DNA of 64,000 bases, from assembly GCA_946811185.2 (NCBI GenBank), contig OX328099.1:36319299-36383298 (forward strand), in the 5' to 3' direction. The translations under genes and the position numbers were made by a program. The notes under the pieces were generated by a model, which worked only from the letters and a program-made list of their open reading frames with translations, was not told the origin of the DNA and did no database searches. This stretch comes from Hippopus hippopus (taxonomy: Eukaryota; Mollusca; Bivalvia; Cardiida; Cardiidae). This document shows positions 45,723 to 54,596 of the stretch, one piece after another; the first letter of the stretch is position 1, and each line of letters begins with the position of its first letter.

Positions 45723-46224
45723 CAACCATCCTCCTGCTTAAATCCAATTTCAACCATCCCCCTCCTCAAATCTAAAACTAACCATCCCCCTCCTCAAATC
45801 TAAAACTAACCATCCTCCTGCTTAAATCCAATTTCAACCATCCTCCTGCTTAAATCCAATTTCAACCATCCACCTCCTCAAATCTAAAACTAACCATCCT
45901 CACGCTTAAATCCAATTTCAACCATCCCCCTCCTCAAATCTAAAACTAACCATCCCCTGCTTAAATCCAATTTCAACCATCCTCCTGCTTAAATCCAATT
46001 TCAACCATCCCCCTCCTCAAATCTAAAACTAACCATCCCCCTCCTCAAATCTAAAACTAACCATCCTCCTGCTTAAATCCAATTTCAACCATCCTCCTGC
46101 TTAAATCCAATTTCAACCATCCACCTCCTCAAATCTAAAACTAACCATCCTCCTGCTTAAATCCAATTTCAACCATCCCCCTCCTCAAATCTAAAACGAA
46201 CCATCCCCTGCTTAAATCCAATTT
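45723..46224 (+). repeat. 18-unit, 28-bp tandem array in left TIR
   Basis: Two alternating unit types, A (AACCATCCTCCTGCTTAAAT...) and B (AACCATCCCCCTCCTCAAAT...), follow the order A B B A A B' A B A', and that order occurs twice. B' has CCACCTCC and A' is one base shorter (CCCCTGC). The right TIR has the nine-unit order once. Confidence 0.9.
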
Positions 46225-46256
46225 AGGTCAAAGGTCAAGATTTAGGTCAAAGGTCA
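46225..46256 (+). promoter_or_regulatory. Two perfect DR1 motifs (AGGTCAAAGGTCA) in left TIR
   Basis: Copies at 46225-46237 and 46244-46256. A direct repeat of AGGTCA spaced by one base is the known consensus for RXR-type and HNF4/COUP-TF-type nuclear receptors. Binding here is inferred. Confidence 0.6.
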
Positions 46257-46358
46257 TCAAAAACTAGGACGCTCCTCTAAAAAAACTACGACGCTCCGCC
46301 TCTCAAACCCACCCATCCCCCTCCTCAAAATACACCCCAAAGAACTGTATTTTTAGCC

Positions 46359-46482
46359 CATATAGCTATATGAGCGAAATTCCCTATCTGTGATAAATCT
46401 AACCCCAACCACGTCTATGGTTATGCCGCTAAACAACATCCTAGTTAACGTGTCTCATATTTTTCGCCCATATAGCTATATG
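46359..46482. repeat. Paired CATATAGCTATATG palindromes in left TIR
   Basis: Perfect 14-bp palindromes at 46359-46372 and 46469-46482, each followed by AGC(A/G)AAATT. The same pair occurs in the right TIR. Confidence 0.85.
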
Positions 46483-46501
46483 AGCAAAATTACAGCATTT
46501 T

Positions 46502-48814
46502 TTACTTTGTCATATGATATATATTCTGCCCTATACGTAGTAAATTTTCTAAGATCTGCGTCTTTATCTTAGTGTGTCCCCAAGCCAATGTATCGATCTT
46601 GTTCCCAAGGATATAGCGTTTATCGTCGTTACCGCTCAAGGCGACTTTATTTACCTCTTCAGTATACAACTCATGATTATGACTCCAAATAACTACCATT
46701 CTCCTTAATTGTGTCTTATTTTCAAACAAACACTTTTTATAATGATCATGTTTAATAAATGCTGTTACTACATGCCTTTTAATTCCCTTGCATTTTTTAC
46801 TCTCCTCCTCATCATCACACATTTTATAAGAGTATAGTTTAGACCTGAGACCCACAAACTCCTCAATAATCTTACCACTTGTCTCATCTTTAAACATACC
46901 TACAACTTTCTTATTTAATCCAGTGGGAATACCTGAAGGGTGATCAGGTGGGTAATCACTTGTATCAAACCAATCTCTAACATCATCACTAATATCTTTA
47001 TAAAAATCTTCTGTTTCTATTTCATACATTAAACTATCTGTATCAGTGAAAAGAAGTTTAACTTTTTCACCATATTTATTTTTAATACAATTATAATGAA
47101 AGTTATACATCAATGTCTTACTTAAATCTAAAATACACATCTCTACATAAATAGGCTTATTAAAATATAAACGTGGTTTTTTCATTTGAATTATACATAA
47201 ATTTTCATCAAGGACGGTTATATTATAATAGTTTGGTTTAGCGGTTAATTTTTCTGCTTTTGCTCTGGTACTAACTAATCTTATATCTACTCTATTTCTA
47301 ATATTTTCCATAGTCTTACCAAATACAGAATTATTCATAAGTTTAAAGAAATCCTTTTCAAATCCGGTTTTAGCCTTTGCTCTTAGTGTAGTATTTTTAT
47401 CGATATAAGGTTTTAACCATTCACTCTCATCAAAAGTTAACCCTCTATGAATCTTTTTAAGCTTTAGTCCTAAACTTAAATATAACTTTAAATTTTCATA
47501 ATGTAATATATATTTATTTTTATCATATAAATTAGGTATAAGTTTCTCAACTTTACCAGTCTTTGATCTTTCAGGAGCCAACGGAAAATCATCATGCAAA
47601 TCATGTAATTCTTTAGGATATTCCAAATCAACCTCTAATATACAAGGGTGACTCTGCCAATTTTCTAAATCATTTTCATCCATCCATTTAAAATTACCAG
47701 TGGGAAGTTTTTGGCACATTGCCCAACCATAGAGATTATTCGCATCCAAATAATTAATAAATTTTGTTGGTTCTTTTGGGTTATATTTTTTACCCATATA
47801 TGAATTATTTGCTTTTGCATATCGTTTAAAAATGGTTGAGATACCTCCTCTTATTCCGTTTTCAATAAATAAAATCATATCAGGGTCTGATAATAATTCT
47901 AATTTTACCTTAGTAGTTTTTAACATTGCCTCCCAAGCTAATCCCGGCGCTGTATAAAACCATGATGGATCTAATCCATAATTATCAAAGCAAACATTCC
48001 TAAAATTTTCAAAGACATCCGCCAACAGTAAAACATCAGTCTTATTATATAAGTCATGATAATCTTTAAAAGTTTTCATCTTGAAAGTTTTCCATACATT
48101 CAATGCATGTTGATAATCCTCCTCCCCAATTCCACTATATTTAAGCTTTGAGTAAAATTCTCTCTGTTTAGGTAACTTTGTTTCCTTTAATTTACTAAGG
48201 TTATCAAACCATTCATATGGAAATATACCTTTTTGAGAGACCAGTTCAAGCTTTTCCCCCTCAAAATATTTCATAAGATTAGTCTTGTCCTCCTTAGCTA
48301 GAGTGCTAGCTAATTCATCTAAACTTTTACCTAAAAATTTTAAACTATCAAGGAATCTAATCTCATGCGTTTTAATTTTCTTTATTTCTTTTTCTGTTTT
48401 CTTATCTTTAACAGTGTATTCTATTGGCACATTTTTAGACACGCTTATATATGTTTCCTTGTTTGTTGGTATACAACTCGTCTCACCAGGTGTACTCATT
48501 AAATCTTTTATAAATAAATGAGCATCATACTTACTATAATTATGGAAAAATATGGGTGTAGAAGAAGGTCTTTTACATTTTAAATTACACACACTGTGCG
48601 CAGCCCCCCTAAACTTTCCAGTATAATGACAATGGTCTCTCACTTTTTTCATACCATTACATTTTTTAAGCGGTTCTTTACATTCTGGACATATTTCCTT
48701 TTTATCTTTCTTCTTCTCCTTTGTCTTTCTTTTACATTCCGAAAATGGTCCCCTACATATCCAGCATTTTTCTGCTTCATTAAACTCCCTTATATCCTCG
48801 ACTCTATAAATCAT
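46502..48814 (-). CDS. POLB: Polinton protein-primed DNA polymerase B, exonuclease II-III and polymerase domains
   Basis: Replicates the element's linear DNA by protein priming. In this 770-codon part I see a Cys-rich finger (CWIC...CPEC, 17-45) and the HCHYTGKFRGAAHSVCNL zinc-type motif (61-78). Exo II (FFHNYSKYDAHLF, ~89-101) and Exo III (YNKTDVLLLADV, ~256-267) follow. The polymerase motifs are A (YLDANNLYGWAM, ~355-366), B (NNSVFGKTMEN, ~494-504) and C (FTDTDS, ~589-594), all intact. The Met at 48814 is internal: the same frame extends upstream to about 48905 and should continue from the 48888-50117 part. The last ~34 codons lie inside the left TIR. Confidence 0.93.
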   Translation of the reverse strand: MIYRVEDIREFNEAEKCWICRGPFSECKRKTKEKKKDKKEICPECKEPLKKCNGMKKVRDHCHYTGKFRGAAHSVCNLKCKRPSSTPIFFHNYSKYDAHLFIKDLMSTPGETSCIPTNKETYISVSKNVPIEYTVKDKKTEKEIKKIKTHEIRFLDSLKFLGKSLDELASTLAKEDKTNLMKYFEGEKLELVSQKGIFPYEWFDNLSKLKETKLPKQREFYSKLKYSGIGEEDYQHALNVWKTFKMKTFKDYHDLYNKTDVLLLADVFENFRNVCFDNYGLDPSWFYTAPGLAWEAMLKTTKVKLELLSDPDMILFIENGIRGGISTIFKRYAKANNSYMGKKYNPKEPTKFINYLDANNLYGWAMCQKLPTGNFKWMDENDLENWQSHPCILEVDLEYPKELHDLHDDFPLAPERSKTGKVEKLIPNLYDKNKYILHYENLKLYLSLGLKLKKIHRGLTFDESEWLKPYIDKNTTLRAKAKTGFEKDFFKLMNNSVFGKTMENIRNRVDIRLVSTRAKAEKLTAKPNYYNITVLDENLCIIQMKKPRLYFNKPIYVEMCILDLSKTLMYNFHYNCIKNKYGEKVKLLFTDTDSLMYEIETEDFYKDISDDVRDWFDTSDYPPDHPSGIPTGLNKKVVGMFKDETSGKIIEEFVGLRSKLYSYKMCDDEEESKKCKGIKRHVVTAFIKHDHYKKCLFENKTQLRRMVVIWSHNHELYTEEVNKVALSGNDDKRYILGNKIDTLAWGHTKIKTQILENLLRIGQNIYHMTK

Positions 48815-48887
48815 TTCCCTCGTTGGTATCCTATCTATTTCTCTTATAACATTTTCTAAATCCTCTATGAATTTCTTAGATGCATTT

Positions 48888-50117
48888 TCACCAGAATATT
48901 GGAAAGCTTTGAAGGGTAAAAATCTTCATAATGTGATTTAACATAAAACAATACCCTGAAATGTTATACACATTAATTACTTTTGTCCCGCTGCCTTTAT
49001 TTTCGTTTTTCTTTTCTAATGTAGACTCCATATCCGCATAAATTGTAAAAGGGTGTCTCTGTTGTTTATAAAAATTCTTAAAAGATATCTTGGTACCCTT
49101 TTCAGGTAAGTCTATTCTACAGGCATCTTTTTCACCACAATACTCTAAATGTTTATTTAAAGTTTCTTCTTTTTGAAAATGATTTAAACATCTTTCACAA
49201 ATATAAGTTTTACCGTTATGATCAGATATTTGTTTAGATAACAATCTACTCATATTTTTAATTGAACAATAATGTTTTTTACCATCCTTCTCAAGAAGTA
49301 AAAGATTAATATGGTGTTCTCTTTTATAAACTTCTTTACTTAAACTAAGTGGATAAACACCAGTGGAATCAATATATCCATAAATTGATACTGATATTGA
49401 TGGATTTAGGGTTTCAAATTTAATTCTATCCTGAAGGGAAACAGGGTAATTAATCCCTTCCATATTTATAGTGTTTAATAATGGTATTAGTCTTTCAATT
49501 ATTTCAGGGTGTTCAATTGTTGGGTTTAAAGCTATAAGAATACAATAAGCAAAACACATATCATCATTCTTATTTATTGGATTAATCACACTTTTTGTAT
49601 TTGCTATCTTAGGAGGAGTTGGGAACCAAGAATTTCCTTTTATTGGGTTATATGATACTGTGTGTAATCTTAAATCGATTATGTAAAGAACTTTAAAATA
49701 ATCTTGTTTCATTTCCTCACTTGCTATATTAACTAATATCTGTTCCCTCATTTCTTCATATATTTCATCCACATCATCCCCATCTAAATTAACAAATGGA
49801 AAACCAGAATGAAAATCCATAGGTTTTAATTCATTAGTAATAGAATGTTTCATCATACATCTCATAATAAGTTTAACTTTTGTTCGGCGATTATTTCTCA
49901 TAACATTGGTTAATTTATCTTTTGCTAAATCAAGGAAATCAGCCGGTGTAAAAGCTCCTTTACCTTTTATAAAATATTCTTTGGTAAATCCTTTAAATGC
50001 TGATGGCCCTTCTATAATCTCTATTTTATCTTTATCCTTATATAACTCATCTATTTTTTCTTTTAAAGGTGGCCCTTCAGATTTTGGGACGAAAATTTTA
50101 CAAAAATACAAAAACAA
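48888..50117 (-). pseudogene. POLB: Polinton DNA polymerase B, N-terminal region and Exo I, frame-broken from its C-terminal part
   Basis: This part carries the Exo I motif IYADMEST (about residues 360-367), a C2H2-type pair (CERCLNHF...HLEYC) before it, and N-terminal sequence of the polymerase. It ends at a TGA at 48888 after about 20 codons of sequence out of phase. A one-base shift around 48905-48940 separates it from the downstream frame. There is no ATG at its start, only an in-frame TGA followed by TTG, and the promoter-like tract found at other genes is absent. The extreme N-terminus therefore seems to be missing. Confidence 0.85.
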
Positions 50118-50605
50118 TCATCCTTATACTCCCAAAGCCTTTTAATTTTCATTCATAAAACCCCAGTAGTCGAAAACCATCCGACAACAAGGGAAATTAG
50201 AGATTTACTACGGCCCAGGTCGACACCGACGGGAAACACGTTCTATTTTTACATGAGCAACTCGCTCATTTACATACCAGAAATACACAGACAAAGCTTG
50301 AAACATAGCGTCCGAAGAAGACATTGTGGAAAATAATCACATGTTTGCTATGTTATGGAATTTAAGCGTCATTAGTCACGTGCCAGTCATTTGACATTCC
50401 CACAATGCCTTTTTGATTTCTGGCTCGAAATCTAAAAATACCTTAAGAGGCTACGTAGCCTTTTAAGGGAACACCATAATTTTTTATTTTTTTATTTTTT
50501 TTTTTTTTGTAATTTTATGATTCTTAATTATTGATGATTTGTATTGTTTTTTCATATAAATTTCAGTGATATATATATTTTTTAATTTGGTGAGATGTGA
50601 AAAAT
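50118..50605. other. Intergenic region upstream of polymerase B with a GC-richer tract
   Basis: Between about 50155 and 50465 the sequence is visibly richer in G+C than the surrounding element and has no ORF. Strings AAAAGGCTACGTAGCC (minus strand, near 50465) and AAAAGGCTTTGGGAG (near 50147) lie at its edges. It may be a later insertion that removed the start of the polymerase gene. The rest, to 50605, is T-rich. Confidence 0.45.
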
Positions 50606-51067
50606 CTAAATATCCACCTTTAAAGCTTTTATCCTAGGTGATATATGTTTTGGAATTTTTCCAATACTATCTAAATAGTTCATCAACTCCTCAGCTGCGG
50701 CTGTAGGTGGAGTTGGTACCGGGGTTGGTGTGTAAGGTGTTGGTGTTGGTGTGTAAGGTGTTGGTTTTAATACCGGGGCTCCAAAATTACCAATATCATA
50801 ATCTAATATTGGCGCTCCCCAATTAAGTAAGCGGTCAATTAATTGAGCTTTTCTAAGCGTAGAAAACCCTCTAATTCCTCGATTTTTAGCTTCTTGTTTT
50901 AAGTCTTTTACTGTGAACCTCCTGAATTGATCAGCAAGGCTAGGGGGTGGAGGATTACTTAGACGCTCAATTAATTGCGCTCTTCTAAGTCTTGAGTATC
51001 CTCGGATTCCTCTAGACTTAGCTGAATTTTTTAAACCTTGTACGTTATATATAGTATAATTCTCCAT
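50606..51067 (-). CDS. Small Polinton protein with two SAP/Rho-N-like repeats
   Basis: 153 codons starting directly after TTATATAAAAA. Two ~26-residue helix-extended-loop-helix repeats, GLKNSAKSRGIRGYSRL.. and DLKQEAKNRGIRGFSTL.., each end in QLI(E/D)RL. They resemble SAP or Rho N-terminal nucleic-acid-binding motifs. A proline-threonine linker (three TPYTPTP-type units) and a basic C-terminus follow. Likely binds DNA or packs with it in the virion; that role is inference. First of the leftward genes beyond polymerase B. Confidence 0.75.
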   Translation of the reverse strand: MENYTIYNVQGLKNSAKSRGIRGYSRLRRAQLIERLSNPPPPSLADQFRRFTVKDLKQEAKNRGIRGFSTLRKAQLIDRLLNWGAPILDYDIGNFGAPVLKPTPYTPTPTPYTPTPVPTPPTAAAEELMNYLDSIGKIPKHISPRIKALKVDI

Positions 51068-51115
51068 TTTTTATATAATAAAAAAAAATCTTAACTAAAA
51101 GTCAAAATAATTTTA

Positions 51116-51484
51116 TTATGGAGTGTCATAATAAAATTTTTGAACGTTAATCTTATATTTATTATTCCAAACTCTTCCGTTCCATTTTGTAACTGTTTGA
51201 GGACAACGATCTATAAATTTACCCGCCTTGTAAATTGATGGGAATATTATTATTTCACCAGTTTCAACATCTTCTATACTGACTTTCTTAGGATTATGCT
51301 TAATAGTTTTTAATCTTTCAAACTTTGAATCATTGCTTATTTCTTTTTCTGGCAACTTGGGGGACTCCTCTGGGAACAATCCGTGTTCTTTCACCAACTC
51401 AACTAACCGCTTTTTATCCCAGTATGAGTGAAAATCTATATTATTATCTTTTAGAATTTTTTTTAAATCTGTAATCTTTATCAT
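51116..51484 (-). CDS. Small Polinton protein with SAP-like N-terminus and NUMOD1-like DNA-binding module
   Basis: 122 codons after CTTATATATAAAA. Residues ~5-35 (TDLKKILKDNN..KRLVELVKEHG) look like another SAP-type helix pair. Residues ~68-115 (VSIEDVETGEIIIFPSIYKA..., ..CPQTVTKWNGRVWNNKYKI) follow the pattern of NUMOD1 helix-turn-helix modules found in homing endonucleases and some viral proteins. No nuclease motif is visible. A DNA-binding role is inferred. It neighbours the other SAP-like gene and the capsid gene. Confidence 0.7.
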   Translation of the reverse strand: MIKITDLKKILKDNNIDFHSYWDKKRLVELVKEHGLFPEESPKLPEKEISNDSKFERLKTIKHNPKKVSIEDVETGEIIIFPSIYKAGKFIDRCPQTVTKWNGRVWNNKYKINVQKFYYDTP

Positions 51485-51508
51485 TTTTATATATAAGAAA
51501 AAAATATC

Positions 51509-52825
51509 TTAATACACTACAGACATTTTATTTCCATCAGACTGAAAGTTAATTAATCTATCAGTAATAATAACAGCATATGCCTCTGTGTTCGCATTCA
51601 TATTTCCATCAAAATTTGCCTTAATTTGGATATCAGTAACAGAATATTTTAATCTTTCACTCTGTTTAGAAACGTCAAACAAAAACAAAGGATATAGAGT
51701 TCTATAATCTGAGGGAGAAATGTTAGGGTACGACACCAATTCATCCATGTTATAAAACTTAGATCTAAATAATGCAGCGTCACCATATGCTCTACTAAAT
51801 TGCTGACTAGTAAATGAAAGATTGTAGTCAACCGCAGGATATCTAGTGGAGTTTAACATAACATAAATATTTTTAACACCTACATTGTTAAATACAGATG
51901 CATTTTGTCTTTGGTTATTACTTTTATTAGTTTGAAAGCCGACAGTGATAAAACGTGGTACCTCAGGAGATGATTTAACAGAAAGTCTCCAGGTAAATGA
52001 TGTTGTCTGAGGAACTGCGATAGAGTCACACTGTAGCATTCTATATTCAACTGGTATTTTTTCTTTTTTCTCGATAATTTTATAAAGTTCCATCTTCTCT
52101 TTATCAGCAGGTAACACATGTGGCATAAACCATGATATCTTATCTAATCTAATTCTACCATCAGGAGCAGCGTTGATTTTAAAGATTGCATCATTATCAT
52201 TATTTCTTGTTAGGGTGAGAGTTTGCTTCATTCCATACAATATTTTATTATAGTCCTCACAAAAACCAAATATATGCTTTAAAGGAACTCTAAAACTAAA
52301 TGAACCTACTGGATTAATTGTATTATTAATGATGTATTGTCTTCTTATTTCCCATCCTCTATTTTGATCGTCTGCATCGACTGTTGTATCCTTATACCAT
52401 AATTGGTTTAACCCTTGTGATTTAGAAAAATCATTTGGATATTTTAACAACCCAAGCATTGTAGTAGCCTGGCCAGGATGTGTTAAATATTTAATATCCA
52501 TAACTGAAAGTTGATACCTAATATTTTTAAACAGGCGCACCAAGGCGTTGTTTGTTAAAGCAATATTAGTGTTGTCTGTGCCTATAATATAAGGAGTTCC
52601 ATCAGCATTCTTTACTAATTGTCCTTCAGTAAGTAAATAGCTCTCACTAGGATGGGTAAAAATATCTTGAGTTTCGATACTAATCCTAATATCTCCTCCT
52701 GAGTTGTTGAGATTTGCACCTGTGATCGGTTCATACTCATGGTGCTCATACTCATCAATGCTATCATCTTTTGGAATTGGTTCGGTAATTTTTAAAATTG
52801 GATTGACGGATTCTGAATTGTCCAT
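51509..52825 (-). CDS. MCP: Polinton major capsid protein (double jelly-roll)
   Basis: 438 codons; the length and sequence character match the Polinton major capsid protein, the adenovirus-hexon-like double jelly-roll protein often labelled F54H12.2-like in animal genomes. Recognisable features are the LFKNIRYQLS region after residue ~90, the central RLDKISWFMPHVLP (about 225-238) and the C-terminal beta-rich end (TEAYAVIITDRLINF). The frame is intact. It starts after AATAATAAAAA. Capsid function rests on family knowledge; I see no catalytic motif, as expected. One of the better-preserved genes of the element. Confidence 0.88.
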   Translation of the reverse strand: MDNSESVNPILKITEPIPKDDSIDEYEHHEYEPITGANLNNSGGDIRISIETQDIFTHPSESYLLTEGQLVKNADGTPYIIGTDNTNIALTNNALVRLFKNIRYQLSVMDIKYLTHPGQATTMLGLLKYPNDFSKSQGLNQLWYKDTTVDADDQNRGWEIRRQYIINNTINPVGSFSFRVPLKHIFGFCEDYNKILYGMKQTLTLTRNNDNDAIFKINAAPDGRIRLDKISWFMPHVLPADKEKMELYKIIEKKEKIPVEYRMLQCDSIAVPQTTSFTWRLSVKSSPEVPRFITVGFQTNKSNNQRQNASVFNNVGVKNIYVMLNSTRYPAVDYNLSFTSQQFSRAYGDAALFRSKFYNMDELVSYPNISPSDYRTLYPLFLFDVSKQSERLKYSVTDIQIKANFDGNMNANTEAYAVIITDRLINFQSDGNKMSVVY

Positions 52826-52877
52826 TTTTATTATTGCAATTATAATTTAAAATAAAATTATAATTGTGTACTTTACT

Positions 52878-53240
52878 CTAAGTTTCTACCCAAAGCTGGG
52901 GAAAAGACTTATTTTCATCATTAACAAACACACCTTTAAGTTTAATGCTTTTTGCGGTATCTATTTTAGTTTTAGTTTTAGGATAAACTCTATTACCGTA
53001 TACAAGTGTTATTTGGGGTATATTCCACTCTTGTAAACGTTCATTCACCTTTTCCTCAATCTCTTTCATTTCGATTACTTCTTCAGGAGATAACTTCACA
53101 ACGGCTTTTTTATAACCGTATTTTGTGTTATTAATTTCGAGGATTTCACAATCTTCTACTTTTAAAGATGCACCTACTATAGTAATAGAACTAGTATTGT
53201 ATTTTTTATAATCTACACGATTAAATTTTAATATAGACAT
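52878..53240 (-). CDS. Small Polinton protein of unknown function (possible OB-fold)
   Basis: 120 codons downstream of the capsid gene's neighbours in the leftward block. Charged, beta-rich sequence, with a central acidic helix (EEVIEMKEIEEKVNERL) and a C-terminal KLKGVFVNDENKSFPQLWVE. The alternating strands could form an OB-fold, as in single-strand DNA-binding proteins of other large DNA viruses. This is a guess from pattern only. It begins after CATATAAAAAAAGAGA. The frame is intact. Confidence 0.65.
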   Translation of the reverse strand: MSILKFNRVDYKKYNTSSITIVGASLKVEDCEILEINNTKYGYKKAVVKLSPEEVIEMKEIEEKVNERLQEWNIPQITLVYGNRVYPKTKTKIDTAKSIKLKGVFVNDENKSFPQLWVET

Positions 53241-53298
53241 TCTCTTTTTTTATATGATGAATATAATTTTCTTAACTTATTTTTATTTTTTTTTTTCT

Positions 53299-53697
53299 TC
53301 ATACTACTTTAATGCCTGCTCCACTGTTTAATTTTTTAACTAAGTCTTGAATAGCGATGGAACTTCCATCTATTAATGTATTAATGTTTTGTGTTGTAGG
53401 GGTACTAGCGGGTTTCGGCGTTGTGCTATATTTTTGTAAAATTTTCTTTGACTTTGGTGTTAAAGCTTTTGCAACTAATTTTTTCCCTGTTTCTACAGCA
53501 GCACTTTTTCCAACCTCTAAAGCTTTCTTTGCTCCTTCCTTAGCTACACTCTTTCCCACATCAAGGGCAGAAGATGCAATTTGTTTATCTGCGCTACTTG
53601 TAAAAAGCCTCGCTAAAAAGTTAGCAATGCTGTCAAAGATTCCAGTACCACCATATGAATACCTTCTTTTAAATCCATATTTTTTATTGATAATCAT
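53299..53697 (-). CDS. Small basic, alanine-rich Polinton protein (virion-core candidate)
   Basis: 132 codons after TATAGTATAAAA. N-terminal basic-aromatic segment (KKYGFKRRYSYGGTG), then a long amphipathic alanine/lysine helix (about residues 40-80, with repeated (V/E)GKSAA- and EGAKKA-type steps). A threonine/proline linker and a short C-terminal segment follow. This layout is reminiscent of small virion-core or membrane-active minor proteins of adenovirus-like viruses. Function is inferred. Confidence 0.6.
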   Translation of the reverse strand: MIINKKYGFKRRYSYGGTGIFDSIANFLARLFTSSADKQIASSALDVGKSVAKEGAKKALEVGKSAAVETGKKLVAKALTPKSKKILQKYSTTPKPASTPTTQNINTLIDGSSIAIQDLVKKLNSGAGIKVV

Positions 53698-53699
53698 TT

Positions 53700-54572
53700 T
53701 TATACTATAGACATTAAATTTTTATAAGCGTTTGAATTTAAAACACCTTGTCTTTTTAATTCATCACAAATACTCACTAGCTCATCTCTTACACCTGTGT
53801 TACCTGCTCTTTTACTTTCCAATAACAGGTCTAGTCTTTCTAATAATGCGTTAGGGTCAGATGGGATAACAACGATACCCTTTCCCTCATATATTTTTCT
53901 ATTATCCCAAATAGATCCTAATATAGTGCCCCATTTTACACCTCCAGAAGATTTAGGGTTATTACTTTTCGGACTGTTTTTTTGATGAAGAACGTTGGTT
54001 TTTACCATCAACTTCGCATAATTTTTATAATCATCATCATCATATTTATGCATACTTGGATATTTATTCATGATTAACTCCCATAAACCAGGTGTGCCTT
54101 CATATTCCTCATTTTCTACAATAATATTGTTGTCTTGAATAATAATTGGTTTGTTGCCAATATAAAACTTACCCTTTCTTTAACGTATTCCAAACGTTTT
54201 ATCAGTATCAGTCTTAGTATCAAAATCTCCTAAATAATCTTCTGCTATGTCCCCAATAAATTTTGAATCTCCTTCTTCTGATGGAAAGGCTGGAAGCTTA
54301 ATAGCTTGCGGCAACTGTTCGATACCCTCTTTAATAGGTCTAAGTCCCTCAGTAATCTCCCTTGTTACAGTTTTTTGTGCTTCTGTAATATCCTTTGTTG
54401 TAGCTTTTTGTGTTTCCGTAATAGGTTTAAAAAACTTTGAAAGATCTGTTTGAAGTTGATGTTCACCTGTTCTCTCTGCTAATAGATTATCCCGAATATT
54501 CTTTTTTGTTTCAAGATACTCCTTTACAATTAAGTCCCTTTTTGCAGGATCAGTTATTTTTAAAAAAGACAT
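53700..54572 (-). pseudogene. Polinton structural-type protein interrupted by an in-frame stop
   Basis: A single reading frame from 54572 to 53700 is cut by one TAA at 54180-54182. The 5' part (130 codons) is helical and carries a heptad-like repeat of TE(A/T)QKA(T/V)T(K/R)(D/E)ITE- steps (about residues 50-75), suggesting a coiled coil. The frame resumes directly after the stop with KFYIGNKPIII and TPGLWELI, then an ATG at 54071 and a 123-codon tail ending at 53700. No start codon or promoter-like tract lies between the parts. I therefore treat them as one gene of about 290 codons. Homologous proteins with a TPGLWEL segment are common in animal Polintons, but their role is unknown. Confidence 0.7.
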
Positions 54573-54596
54573 TTTTTAATTACTAAAATATTTTTT

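Larger units (their letters stand above)
45526..46605 (+). repeat. Polinton left terminal inverted repeat (~1,080 bp)
   Basis: Reverse-complement match to 61613-62438, with only scattered mismatches outside the tandem block. From the tip inward it has a ~200-bp unique segment, 18 tandem ~28-bp units, a pair of AGGTCAAAGGTCA motifs, two CATATAGCTATATG palindromes and the last codons of polymerase B. It is ~254 bp longer than the right repeat because of one extra nine-unit block. Confidence 0.95.

Noticed and set aside
45723..46224. Regular 28-bp repeats resembling a CRISPR array
   Set aside because: Units are directly adjacent with no spacers, form two alternating types, and lie symmetrically in the inverted repeats of an animal transposon.
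46390..46572. 60-codon frame repeated at 61646-61828
   Set aside because: It is the same TIR sequence read on the strand opposite the polymerase tail. Its identity in the two places comes from the inverted repeat, not from gene conservation.
50906..51067. Treating the SAP-like protein as a terminal protein for primed replication
   Set aside because: The repeats look DNA-binding, but nothing in the sequence identifies a priming residue or links it to the polymerase.
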